64,000 nucleotides of DNA from Rhynchonema sp. JSB1_4 (lineage: Eukaryota > Nematoda > Chromadorea > Monhysterida > Xyalidae), in assembly GCA_030248065.1 (NCBI GenBank), contig JASAMV010003269.1, positions 1 through 64,000 of the forward strand, written 5' to 3'. Positions within the stretch are counted from its first letter, which is position 1; the number at the start of each line of letters is the position of its first letter. The notes beneath the pieces are model-generated. The model saw nothing but the letters and a program-made list of their open reading frames with translations. It ran no database searches and was not told the DNA's origin. Below are positions 43,684-56,420 of this stretch, piece by piece. The position numbers were made by a program, and so were the translations under genes.

Positions 43684-43929
43684 AATGGCACACACAGGAA
43701 AAAAATAACGAGTTTTTTAAAAAAATTTTTTTTTTTTTATAAATTTTATAAAAAAAACCCCATAAAAAAGAACAAACACATAAACAAAAAAAAACCCGCC
43801 CAGACACACAATCGCCCCCGGCGAAAACCCGCCTCCCCACTCCCTCCAACCACCCCCCCCCCCCCCGACGCCCCGGGCCATCCCAATCCAATCAAAAAAA
43901 ATAATAAAAAAAAAAAATGGCACACACAG
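43684..43929. mobile_element. 232-bp A- and C-rich insertion with 14-bp direct repeats
   Basis: AATGGCACACACAG occurs at 43,684-43,697 and again at 43,916-43,929. The inserted sequence begins with A/T runs, has a C-rich middle with a 15-base C run, and ends in an A-rich tail directly before the second repeat. A 14-bp target duplication with a 3' A tail is what LINE-driven retroposition leaves, so a SINE-like insert is possible; an assembly or polymer-sequencing artefact is the main alternative. Confidence 0.5.
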
Positions 43930-43996
43930 TCAATCCACACGTCGATGGGTCGGACACTACCATACATTATGACACGATGAACGCAGTTGCATTCTG

Positions 43997-46900
43997 CTAC
44001 CGACCGAGTTCCGAGCTGATGAAATGATGCGTGCTGTTTGGCTGGTCCATTGCCGATGGCGTCTGCATGCCGTCCGGGGACTCGCGCGATTCGGGGTGCA
44101 TGTTCTGCATTTCGGTCATGCCCGGACCTGAAATGTGAATATTGTAAACGTTGCAAACGTTATTTACCAGTTATGAGCTTGCTTTCGCAAATGTGCACTA
44201 AGTGATCCATGAGACTGCAAATCATGCGGCTAGAACTGCTTAGAATATGTAATTGAAGCACGAAGACAATCTAGATAGTGCTGACAAGCGCCGCACGAAA
44301 TTACTTCATGACTCAGTGAGAAGAATGTGTGATCGTTTAATACGTGTCATGTGTGAAACAAACGAGCACACAACACAATGCGAACCATGCCACACTGGTC
44401 ACGTAAATGTGTGATTTTTTCATCAGAATTATGCAACTTTACCCTGTTCCACGTTAAGTGTCAATTTATGCTCACAATTTTTGGGAACACTTTTTATTAC
44501 CTGCCAGGTGGTGATGGCTGGACGTATCTGATAGTCCAAAACATCTGTAGAACACCCGACGGTATTCCCGTTGGAAGCGTTTCTGAAATGTAACTAGAGT
44601 AAAATTCGTTCACCATAAAATTGTAACGAAAAACTTTAAAGCATTTTCTTATGGAAAACGCACATTGTAAATGCCGTAGATGATCGGGTTAATGCACGAA
44701 TTGCTCATTGCCAGACAGTGCGAGGTCATGAAGATAACGTTGATGAAAAAGAACCTGCAACAAGATCGGGTGCTTTCGATTTCATGGTATTTTTCAGCTT
44801 TATGTGCGGGTGTGCTTTGAGGGCACTGGGTGCACGTGACGCGCGATAGGGCTGCGGTTTCAACCCAAAGTGTAACACTGCGGCTGCCTGGGTCTCGTCA
44901 GTTAGACGGACAGCCAGGGCTAAAAACTTGGTGGTACAGTCTCAGAGCACCAGACTAAATACCTAATCTGGGAGGAAAAGTCCGCACAATTTTTTCCATC
45001 TTTCTTTTGATAAAGAAATCGATATTTCACTCACATATTGACATTAGGTCTCACTTCGCTGAGCAACAGATACGTTTCATATGGCAGCCAGCAGAACGTG
45101 AACAGAGTAACGACGATCACAAGAAGTTTGACAACCTGAAAGTACGAGTGACGGGTGCCCGAATGGATGCGGTGAATGGTCCTTATCAGACACTGTTAAA
45201 CGTGGTGCACCAAGCTTTCAATGAGAAGCTGTTTCCATGTTTTCACAAGGTGCCCTCATTCAGTGAAACATTAGCCAAACGGGTCGTTAAACGTTGAGGT
45301 TGAGCGTTACTTGCATGCGTTTGAGACCAGAACGCATGGTCGTGTAACAACGTGTCAGAAATCGAAGGCGCAGAGCACCTGGCTGGACGTTATATGTATA
45401 TAGCAGATCGATCAGCAAGTTCGATGCCACCACATAATCCAATGATGCACCAACTTTTCTTCTGTCCTTCTGAAATCGTCTATCAGCTCCACAGGTTGAG
45501 GCGGGTTCGGTGAGCCAGACTCTGCACGCAATCACGATATACGCACCATCAACTATGATCAGGGGCACAAAGTATTGAATGATCGTCAGGTAGATGTTGT
45601 ACCATCGCCACCACTGGAAGTGCAAAACCACACATATTTTTGTGAAAAACCACAGATTATTATCTGGCTGGAAATGGAAACAATTTTATTTTTTTTAAAT
45701 TTTGATATTTGGTCAGTTGAACCGACACACAGTCAGAAATTTGACTGGCCGTAGTTCACATTATATTCGCACTTCATCGATTCATCGCTTCTCGTGCGCC
45801 GTACACAAGTAAAAGTGTGTGTCACATCAAGTGTGTCGACCTTCTCACCCTTCACTCACCTGTGCAGTGGCATAAATCGGCATACAACGCCATACGATGT
45901 CGATCGGGTCGTATAGCGAGCCGATATCGTCGGAAGATATGGGCACCGTGTCGTTAATGTAACCGATGGTTCTGCAAGAAAACAAAGATATTCTGCACTC
46001 AATCATACCCGAGCAACACAGCATCGTCCGATCGTAATCCGTTTGATTGGCTAAGACTTACACACGCAACGTTTTGAGATCAGACTGACACAACAAGGCT
46101 TGGTCTTTCTTGAATGTGTGGTTCATACAGCCAGCTGTTCACAAAATGGCGCAACTCACAAATGAAAGGCTCCGAATGGCAGGGAACACGCGATCGAGAA
46201 CACCCATATTAAGGACAGGGTGCTGATGGCAAACGTCGATGTCATTTTCCATCGTCCCGGGAACAGAACGACAATGAACCGATCGACTGCGCTGCCCGTC
46301 AGCGTGAACACCGACACCGACAGACTGAGCGTCTCGGTGAATGTCAACAGTTGACACATGAATGGCGGCAATGTCCAACGCTGCAGCAGGGCGGCCTGCA
46401 AATTTGACATAGATGGTTCGACCTTGTTGTTTTTTTTTTGGATTCCAAGGATTGCGCTACGCGTTGGTGTTTATACCAGAAAAGCGACCTGACCTGCACT
46501 ATATTGGTAAAACTTGTGATTTTGTGCGTTAACATCATAGAAGAAATAACATAAAGATTTGTGGAAAACCACAAAATCATGTGTGAAAAATCATACAGTC
46601 TTCCCAGAGAGTGACCAATCGCAAAATCAGTGAAACATCACCTGAAACTTGAAAGGAACAGCGATGAGCCCGGTAATGGCGTCAGCTATTGCCAGATTGA
46701 CGATGAAATAGTTGGGCACATTCTGCAGTTTGGTCTGCGTCAGGACGAGATAAATGACGAGCAGGTTGCCTGTGACAGCAAGGAAGGCAATCAGGCCGTA
46801 CATGACGAACCAGAAGACGATCTCCACCGGACTGAACACATGATAGCCGGCGAATTCGAAGATTAATGTTTCATTGTCTAGCACGGTCGGCAGCACTGAC

Positions 46901-49900
46901 GAAGCGCCGGCCACCACCAGACCGGATGACGATGTCGGAGTGGCATTGGTGGGGGCCGAATGGAATAGGTCGTCCATCGCCAGCAGATGCGCTGAAACAT
47001 CGGATAATTGGACGAGGCAAAGGGAGAACGTGGCGATAATTGAATGTCAAATCTAGCGTGAGAGCATAGCGCCCACGCTTTGACAGTCATTGGTCGAAAA
47101 ATGCACGTAGAAACGCATAACAGCTTGCTTTCATTTAGTAACTGATTCCTGGTTTGCATGGTGTGCAACAAGAACGTATACAGTACCTGCGACGCTGCAC
47201 GTACAAGACGACTAGTTTTGCCAGATGACAATTAGAGGCAGTTCTTTATGGTTATACGTACCATGCGGCACATTTATGTATGTACAGGATTTGTACTGAC
47301 TATGACCACTACACACGTCGTTGTTCGTTTCTCAATTTATCAAAAACTCGCAGTTCGATGTCACTTGATATGTGAGCCCCCTTGATTCAAGGAATAGCCG
47401 TTGAGCATGACATCGAAGTTTTCTAAATTAAGCGTGCAGCTAACCCATAATTCCAACCCTACATTTACGATTGTAAAAGCTGTTGTTTTTCACATTGCTA
47501 ATTCACAACCGTGGAATATATAATAGTCCAATAGCTCACAGAGTGTTTGTTGGGAAATATTATGACTCATAAACAATATTATGTCGGCGTGTTTGCATGG
47601 TTTTCGCAGCACCGTAAGTCACCTTATGACCCCACAACAAGAGCCAAAGGCACAGTATAGGTACATTAGGTATAGTCCGGCTTCTGGTGGTCACACGACG
47701 CCTGAACTACAGTACCGGGTGCAATTCTAGGCTGAAAGTTGAAGTCGCGTGCACGCGCGTGCGAAACAGTGCAAAGTATAGGCAAAAGTCGAAGTAACTT
47801 CGCGTGCACGCGAAGTCTTGCGCGTGCGCTGGCGTGCGCTGCCTATCTTTAGCACTAAGTCGCGAGCACGCGACTTCAACTTTCAGCCTAGAATTGCACC
47901 CGGTACTGTAACATGCTTTCAATTGCTTTTTGATTAGCGGCTTTGTACCCAGGTGTAGTATGAACATGCTTCTGGTACCTACAACCTCTTGAGAATTACC
48001 CAGAATTTTGTTTCCTAGACACCGTAAACTGTTCGTAGTATTTAGCTGGGTAAAAATGAACCAAAAAAGACTCTGAGGTTACAATCGTGGCAGAGAAAGA
48101 AAAATAAAATTACTACAGGTGGAGCACCAAACACAACAGATTACAGGAACGGCAGAAATACGAGATGACATCAGACGATTGCATTGAAACGTAATTGAGA
48201 TTTAGAAATGTGATTAAGAATGACATGAAATAAACATTCGGCGGCGACTAGCAATACACACAGAAACGGTCAAGCCATACCAGATGGAAAGTCACAGCAC
48301 ATAGTCACAAGACTGTCGAATTACCATAACCACGACACAAACAGTAGAATTCTCGATCCTGCGCGCCATCAACCATGTTCGGGGACCATGCAACCACAAC
48401 AACGATGATACGATAGGCTGACTGGAGAAATAGAGTGATAAACGGCGTGATATCAAGGAAGGAACATTGTCTGCTGAAGCATGTATCCACAGAAAAGTCT
48501 CACTCTTTTCTGCATTCTTCTGACGTGCCCCAAGCAGCATAAAAACACATGGAACACGCAAACATGGTCTGTGTTCCCAATATACTGTTAAATGGGGACG
48601 CCGCCATCAAAACAGCAGTGCTGCGCACGCAATATGGTCCCCGCCCGTCCGCATCTCTGTTCCTTTTCCGATCACAAAAAGGGGTAACCACATTCTGTGC
48701 AGAGAGCTGCAATGTAACCATTGAATACCAAGTGAGTGGCTGACGTGACAGTGTTCGATACAGAGGACATTATTTGGATTCGGGACCTCCGGAACGACTT
48801 GGGTGGCTCCGCGGGCACTAATTGCCGTTCTAATGTGCCTACAATGAGGTGCGGCCATCACAGATGCACTTATTTTGCCAAATATATAGTTCCCGGAAAT
48901 ATTTTCTGTGGTATATCCAAACTGATCTGAAGTTAATATCGCTCGTTTTAGTCAACATGCTATGTACCATGTAATAGTTCGAAAAACATTGGAGAATTCA
49001 CTTCGAGTTAACGGCAATCATAGTACGCTGCTGTACCAAAAAACCGTGACGGGACATGCGTAGTATTTGTGGAAAGGACACTTTGCACAATCCAAGTGAG
49101 GTCGGTTGACAACGTTTGTTTACTTTGTACGTTTCTTACCGCACTTTTTCACCACCGGATCGTGCAATTTATAGCTCGTACACCCACAACGGCTGATAAT
49201 TTCAACGACCGACTTCATATTCCTGCGCAACGATTAACAACTGTACGACCAGCACCACAAGCAACAATACTCCAATTTCACAGAAGCACAAGGTCGTTTG
49301 TAGCAGTGTTTCACAAACCCGAACCCCCAAAAAACAAACCGTGAGGGTGGTCACAAGCGCGAGGGTCGGGCCGGCCGGCCCGGAAGTACAACAGCACACA
49401 ATGATCCAGGGCTCGGATAGTGATGAAAGGCAAACAATGAACTTGCTTTGTGTGGCAGACTACACGACACAAATTACGCAGGTCACAATAGGAACTTGGG
49501 TTCCATTAGTTATACAACACGATTACTGGCCAATCAAAAGCTTTATGTGAAACATCAACAAGCTGAATGATTAACTGTCAATGGCACAACTGGCACTGTC
49601 GGATAAAAATGGTGTTATTGTTGTAAGTTTTTGACCAGGTGATGTTTCACAGACAAAAACAGGCACCCAATAACCATACAAAAACAACAACAAACATGTG
49701 TGGAATTAGCTGAAAAGATGGTTAGCCGGATGCGAATAGAGATAAAGCGACGGCACACAAGATACGACAGAATGATAGCACGAATGGCGACAATCAGGCG
49801 ACACTTTCGTACAAAGACAGCAACCGTTAGGCACGTCACGCACAAAAAGCAGTAGGATTCGGCCAGGCAGGCAAGAGAATGGGGAGAAGCAAGTTTGCAA

Positions 49901-50268
49901 TGCGCTTGACATTTGCCACAACACCAATATAGCAGCAGCATACAGTTTGCCACTGCACACGATGGTGCATCCGGGCATGGGGTGCGCGCGCGCCGAAACT
50001 TACATAAATTGGTGTGGTGCTGAAAGTGGGCATGTATGTAGGCATCAATTTGTATTGTCCCACCACCGCTGTGGCTGCTCGAGTGCCCAGCGCCAGCACT
50101 GCTCGCGTTTGTGCTAGATGGCCCTCCATGTTTGAATAGATGATTAACTAGTCGCAATGGAGTCCACAGGAAATCGGTCAGGCCCACTTGCCGCGGGGAT
50201 TGCACCGACGAAAGGTTGCTGTTGCTGTTGCTGACACCCCCAGCCACGACCTTCGCACCGGATGTCAT
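43997..50268 (-). CDS. Neuropeptide-type class A GPCR (NPY/RYamide-like), 8-9 exons
   Basis: Seven-helix plasma-membrane receptor, probably for an amidated neuropeptide. Exons on the complement: 50268-50004, 46991-46642, 46395-46160, 45971-45860, 45667-45455, 45135-45035, 44754-44664, 44582-44501, 44127-43997. Phases match and the total is 526 aa. Without the first exon, ATG 46,977 gives 433 aa, which is equally possible. TM1 has TGNLLVIYLV and TM2 NLAIADAITG; TM3 ends AVDRF (DRF instead of DRY); TM5 has IIQYFVPLIIVDG; TM6 LFTFCWLPYETY; TM7 SNSCINPIIYGIYN, followed by helix-8 KRFQREYRRVFYRCF. N-terminal NAT and NET are glycosylation sequons. TM6 and TM7 resemble NPY/RYamide/NPFF-type receptors; the exact ligand class is inference. 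It converges tail-to-tail on the EB/EGF/TIL gene. The long first exon (Ser/Asn/Gly-rich) is joined only by a strong GTAAGT donor and phase fit. Confidence 0.9.
47708..47910. mobile_element. Mariner-like foldback MITE, copy 2
   Basis: Complete inverted ends: TACAGTACCGGGTGCAATTC at left and GAATTGCACCCGGTACTGTA at right. The outer TA on both sides fits a TA target duplication. The interior palindrome CTTCGCGTGCACGCGAAG matches the copy at 38.8 kb. It lies in the long first intron of the GPCR gene. Confidence 0.85.
49543..49653. repeat. Inverted pair TGTGAAACATCA / TGATGTTTCACA
   Basis: Exact inverted 12-mers about 90 bp apart in the GPCR first intron, again on the TGAAACATC/GATGTTTCA core. 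Confidence 0.55.
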
Positions 50269-51720
50269 GTTCTGATTTGCCTTCTTTCTCGGTTAAATCC
50301 TGATAAACATGGAGCGATGGATGTCCGTTATTGTGAAATTTGACACAAATAAATTGGTTGTTCACATAAAACACAGATCTGCCATAGTATGAGCTTCATA
50401 AGGTACACGTCAGCAGCCAAATGTGTTTAGCAGAATATCCCAAAAGTTCATGCCATTATTGGTGTTGATCGGCGAAAAGCTTGAGTGCTTCAGAAACTAG
50501 CTTACAATAAATCTTCAAAACTTTGCGAGATTCGCACACAGAAAAGCAGCTTCGTGAATAGAAACACAGCAAATCTAAAAGTGCGTTTCGGTACATGACA
50601 GTGCTGTGAGACTGAAACAAGCCACGATGTTAGTGTATTTATTAGCAAAGCATAAGCACGAAACAGAACGGCCGAGAGGTGCATGAGGCGAAAAATAAAT
50701 CCACGCTATTTCAGCGAATTCAGTGATGAAATTCCTGGGTTCCAATCCGTGTGATTTTGGACTGTGCGGCTGATAATTAGATAACGAACACGGAACCAGG
50801 CGTTTGCAAAGGGAACAACTGCGAAAAAATGCTGTTTTGCGCGACCGGGGCTAAAAACGGCACATTTTGATTTTTACGCTTCGGTCGGACAGACATAGCT
50901 CAGAAAGTACAGTGATGTGCATACTAGATACTATGAAGAGTTCCAATGAAATGGACCGAATTTCAGATATAATTTAGCTAATCTTGGCTGACGTTCGTGA
51001 TTTAGGACAGACACGAGCTTTTCGAAAAAGCAGCGGAAGAAATTTACCTCACTAACAGAGTCAAGATAAAAGATGTCAAGGCCCTGGGGATTCGGATCTA
51101 GACTTGCGTTGAAGCTCGGCATTGCATGTTCAGAAACAATAAAGTGTTCGTATATCCCAAGCACAAAAAAGCGCAAACGACTTGAATTTCATTTAAATTC
51201 CGAAGATTGCTGACAAAAACTTTTAGCAGAAAAAACATTGTAGTGATTAGGTCAACCGCTATGATCGTATCGTATGGGAAATCAGTCTGCATACCAAACC
51301 ACAAAGTTTGCTGAAATTTAAATGTGATCACTTCAACCCACCAAACCATAAGCTCAGATGGTCGGACCTAATTGGAGAGTGACGGACACAAAAAATGTTT
51401 TAACAGTGTTGCCGTAGTTTGTGTGATGACATGCAATTCACTTGGAGCTGCTCAGTGTGTTGGGAAAAAATGTCGGGTGCAAAAATACAGCTTCAAGCAA
51501 GCTGGTATACCCGAACCTTTGGTACCCCATTAATCCCTGGCAAATATGAGCGTATTCAGTTCAAACAGAGTTCAGAAACGAGCATCGCGGTGATTATCAC
51601 GAGCTAAACACATTCACACACGCGTGCTGACGATAAGCCGTACCAAAACGAGTGTATCCCTCAAACCAACATTATAGGGGTTGATAAATTGGCAGATGTA
51701 ACCAAAAAACAAAAAGCGCA
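50269..51720. other. Upstream flank of the GPCR gene
   Basis: Expected to hold the GPCR promoter and 5'UTR if the 50,268 start is right. I see no TATA box I would commit to and no exon chain on either strand. Confidence 0.35.
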
Positions 51721-51727
51721 AACTATA

Positions 51728-51810
51728 GAAGTCACGTGACCGCTATAGCCAGTGCACGCATCATCCCTTACGGATCAGGCAACGCGTTAAAAGTCTCCCA
51801 AAAGAAAAGT
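51728..51810. mobile_element. Half copy of the 4.4-kb palindromic element
   Basis: GAAGTCACGTGACCGCTATA and the following CAGTGCACGCATCAT...GGATCAGGCAACGCGTT match the centre and right arm of the palindrome at about 4,390-4,495, with small deletions. The left arm is absent, so it is a truncated copy. Confidence 0.8.
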
Positions 51811-54800
51811 AACGACAAAGTTTGCTTCATCATGTAGCTGCAACCTGCATGCATAGTGTTTGAGTGAGTGAGTCGAAATAAGTGGAGGCGCCAGCACAGT
51901 TGGCCATAATTCCTCGGATGCCAAATAAACACTTGGTAATGGTAATACGAGCCCGAGCCCGGAACAAAAATAATAAATGTCACCATCAGAATGTTGGCTT
52001 TCAAAGGGAACCGCAGGTGTACCTCAAACCCTTCCGGCCAGCATACTTTCGCTTTGTACCAGGCTGAAATTAGGGCACCAGGCATCTGTCTAAACGGGCA
52101 TCCCAAACCATAGGTAACTCTTGATTGATCGATTAGTGTGGCCCTGGCAAAGTATACAAAAGGTGAAGCACATTTTCCTGTTTAAAAAAACAATTCTGAC
52201 GATTGTAAGTCTCTCTACGTCATACTACTACAGCACTATCGCATTCAAAAAAATACCTACGAAACCAATACAAGCCACCTACACAAGGAAGACAGGGTCG
52301 AACCCAAAATTGGCGGCGGGTGGAAGCGCCACACAGCACACCGTAGCGAATCTTATTTTTGTCCATGTTTGTTTGTTCAATATATTGAGCTGCTTTTGAA
52401 ATACGCGCTGAGTTTTTGATAGCTTTTTGTATGTTTAGATACGAAGCGCCGAGATGCCAGCCCCGCACCCTAAAGCACTACATAAAGGTGTATCATGTAC
52501 ATATACATAGGTATGTATGTATGTTGAAAGCTTCGGCCCACCATTGAAGCAGCGAAGAGCCCGCAGTGGAAGATCTTCCTGGGCTCATTTGATGCTGAAA
52601 TCGAGATGATTAAACAACCAACGTGGTACCGAGGGAAGTATAGGCGTTCCTAATCCCCCACTCTGGTGTGTTGTTTTTTTGAAAGGACGACAGGTTACAT
52701 ACTTAAAACCGTATCCCGGCCGGGTTCAATGTAAGTATACGTAGTAAGATCACGTGTTCATTGTGTACATGCCAAGGCAAGCTAAGGTTCGTGAATTCCA
52801 CGTTACCGATAAGCGAGTATGGGTTCTTTTTGAAATCATAACGCTTCGTGTGCTCAAAATGATGGACCACGACCCACGTGGTATACGAGCTCAGCCTCTA
52901 AATAAATATTATTAAGTCCTCGATTTGCCTCATCGGTTTTGTGTGGAGAACTCCATTTTTTTGGCAAACCATAAGTACAAGCGGCGTCTGCTATGACGGA
53001 AAGAATCTTATTCGACGCGTGGTCTTAACCAACAATCACGAAGATGGGTGCAGTCCTCTCAAGCGCCCATGATTGTGAGACCACAAACATGCGCATATGA
53101 GATGTGATAAGTAGATTTTAGGAAGCAATCGAATGAAAACCATACGCGATATTCTAATGCCCATTTGGAATAATCAAAACCGTATGTGTTTGCACGCGGT
53201 TCGACTCAAAGGGAGAGGGCACAAAAAGTGCTGAAGTACCAATTCTGATATACGAGTACGCAGCACGCATCTTTTTGAAACAGCTGTATGTATGTGGTTC
53301 ACCTCTTTTGAAGTGCGGTGACTTGAACTGAATGTGCGTCAAAGCTGGAAAAAAATTATGCTAACGGTATTTGTGTATTTCAGCAACACTTTTCGCAGCC
53401 AAAAGTAAGATATACACGTACACATAGATATCGGTAGGAAATGTATAATATCAAAGTGAAAATAGGAACCGCCGAAAAAAATTAATGAATACTCCTCGGG
53501 CCTGAAAACAGCAATCCAAACTTTTTTGTCAAATGAAATTTATAGCCCGGCAGAGCTCTGTACATACTGCGGTGTGCGCAATTGGTTGTCTGTTAGCAAT
53601 GAGCTTCATTTTTTCGGTTGCTGCTCTCCAAAACAAGCGAAGTGCACACGTTTCCAGCTTTCCTTTATATCCTCAATGGTGGAGTAGTGTAAGTGGACTA
53701 TCAAGCATCCACCATTGAGCCCATTTGCAAAACACCGTTGAATTGGGGACATGTCACGAAAAGTAGCCAAGTGAAAGTTTTCATATTTTTGGGATGTCCA
53801 ACGACGTCGTAGTCATGTAAGAGCTGTCATGTCACAACAGCTGTTATGCCTCCGCGCATGGTATAACTTGGAAACCTGCAAACTTATGGTATTACCGTAT
53901 GAACATACTATTGCATGCCATTTCGTGTGCTATTCATTGTAATATCCCAAAGCGTAGTATCGAATACGGATGTTACCTATGTATGCTGCTATACGCACCT
54001 CAGCTTTAAAGGGGCGACCAGCTGTACGGTGGTAGTGGATCCGCTTTATCAAAGGATAAAAAACACACGCAGACAGACACAAGGTCCGTTATGTGAGGTG
54101 GGTATCAGAGTGCGGCTGGGGTAAAAGGGACGAAAACATGAAAATGAACCGCAGCGATGAAGTGCCAAGTGGTAGAACCTGCCTGAGTTGGACCAAAGTA
54201 CTTTTCCTTAAGTGCTGGACCACGCTTTGAAAAGTTACGCAACTCAAGCGTTACAACATTTTAATTTAAATGTTACCAACGCGGTGGTTTTAAGTTGATT
54301 TGACAATTAAACTAAACAAACGATATGGCACACATACTGTACAAAGAGGATTGGGAATATAATATAACGTTCGGTTTAATAAGGTATGTACATACACATG
54401 CAATGTCAAACCAGATGAAGACCATTATTTTGTATGCCAGTTAAACCAAACCCGTTGATAAACTCAAAGCCAGTGCGCTTAGGCATATCAGCCACAAATT
54501 TAATCAGATAATACAGTCAGGGGGCGTCGACAGAAATGGCCGTCGACAGAGTCTCAGGAACATTAACAAAAGACACAAACTGCATATTTGGCTTCACGGA
54601 TAAAAAACAATCGGGTAAAAAAGAGCAAAACGGAATCGTAACGGAACTTAGTATGCGTGCTCATGGTGGCTGTGTTCTCTGATAAACATTGACATGCACA
54701 CGGAACTATTGTGCGCGTACAAGTGTTCTACACAATACGTGCATCCCCTTTCGGTCCGTAGATGTGGTCCCGACTGGCACTAAGCCCAGACGCAATAATG

Positions 54801-55083
54801 AGTAGGTCTAAATATCGATCAGGTCCGAATACTCGGTCTCGAACAGGCTGGGCTCGAAAAGCCGCAGAGTGATGTGCATATAAGATACACAACGGTCAGA
54901 TTCTTTGATATGTTATCTTTATGAACCATATACCGCCTACATTGAGCGGTGACGTGACGCACATACCAATGGTGGTGCTTTGTATGATGGCACATTCTGC
55001 ATAATACTGGGAATTTGATTCAAGAAATCCGAATTGGAATCTGGAATGTGAATGCAAGAAAATCTGGGAAGACACATTAAGCT
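51811..55083. other. Non-genic stretch
   Basis: Short open frames only, without matching splice signals or recognisable domains. No RNA gene or matched terminal repeats were found by eye. Confidence 0.35.
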
Positions 55084-55318
55084 GGAGTTATACTTGTCCA
55101 TTTTGGGCTTGTAGACAATGAGGACAAATTTTTGATATATTTATATTTTGTGATAGAGTTGGAGCACTAATTTCGACCAGCGTAAAAGTTGTTCCCCTGC
55201 ACCAAATGAACAACTTTTACGCTGGTCGAAATTAGTGCTCCAACTCTATCACAAAATATAATTATATCAAAAATTTGTCCTCATTGTCTACAAGCCCAAA
55301 ATGGACAAGTATAACTCC
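55084..55318. mobile_element. Near-perfect 235-bp palindrome (foldback MITE)
   Basis: Arms of about 110 bp starting GGAGTTATACTTGTCCATTT and ending in its complement, with a loop of about 14 bp (CCCCTGCACC). The arms are almost identical, so the insertion is young or the arms are kept alike. The core CTAATTTCGACCAGCGTAAA is shared with the smaller palindrome near 63.2 kb. Confidence 0.9.
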
Positions 55319-56420
55319 ACCTTTACTGCACATTCGTTCGTCGATATGGGCAACCACCGAATACGGGAAGTTACGTACGCCCAGTACATGTTGTGCACAA
55401 GTTCCGCTCTCGAACCTGTTTTACCGAAAATCCGGCGCCTGACCAGTCCCTGGTGTCCCGTTGCCAAAAGAATGATAGGCGTGCATAATGTGCATATCAT
55501 TTGTTATGACCTTGTACACATGAATAACATTATCTGGAAGTGAATGCGTACGGCTGATACAGTATTCGTATCGTCTTGGCGTATTTTGAAAAGTGTTTGG
55601 AAGATTATGGCACTTGCGCGCTTTCTGAGTGTCAAAGTTACTCCGCCCGGCAACAAATTTAACGACTGGGGCGCATGAGCACTACTGCCGTCCGACTGTG
55701 TGTCCAAAAACGTGTATAATTTAAGCTGCATGTGCCATTGTAAGTAGAAGAGCACCCACGTCCAATCACTGAGGGATCTCTGTCGGAAGACCTACACGAT
55801 ATTTACAAACAATTACGGACGGACCTGAACGCTTGGTGAAACGTCAGCAGCTAGCGATAGTAAACGAGACGCGGGGCGAGCAGAAATTATGTGTGCGAAT
55901 TATTATACCATTTAATGAACTTATGTACAATATTGCCTCAAAACCGCACAGAGTGTCTCGACATTTTTTTCCAGTCTGGTGATGATACGATAAAAGTCGT
56001 GCGATCACCTGAACAGGAAACCCTGGTCAGCAGACTCTGAAAACAATTTTCTGTTCCCGACCGAAAAAGTATGCTTGTGTTTGGAGCAAATTTGTTTTTT
56101 TTAAAATTTTAGTGCGTTAGGACTGGTAGGTATACCGGCCGATATACATTTGTGCATAACATGTGAGACGCGTTCATATTGTTTTTGTCGTCAAACAAAA
56201 TGGAAAGTGCACATTTTCTTCAAAAGTTACCGCGGGGCGTAAAAAGTTAACAAGTGCTGAGCCAAACCAAACACACCAAGTGACCAAACCAGGCGGTATG
56301 GCGATGATGGCGCAGTGTAAATTGGTTGACGCTAGACATTTCACAAACACCTTTTGCCGTGAAATGATTTTTAAAACATGTATAGTCTAGCTGACGTTGA
56401 CCCCATGCCATGAGTGTAAG
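55319..56420. other. Non-genic stretch with weak open frames
   Basis: A plus-strand frame at 55,301-55,543 and a 44-codon frame at 55,545-55,679 look mildly coding-like, but they begin at the edge of a palindromic element and have no splice chain. I do not call a gene. Confidence 0.3.

Noticed and set aside
43917..44032. Plus-strand coding-like tail read as part of the EB/EGF/TIL protein
   Set aside because: The same bases are the last exon of the GPCR on the other strand, which closes in frame; the plus-strand frame is probably its shadow.
47713..47967. 86-codon minus-strand ORF
   Set aside because: Lies inside the mariner-like MITE; a similar ORF occurs in the 38.8 kb copy for the same reason.
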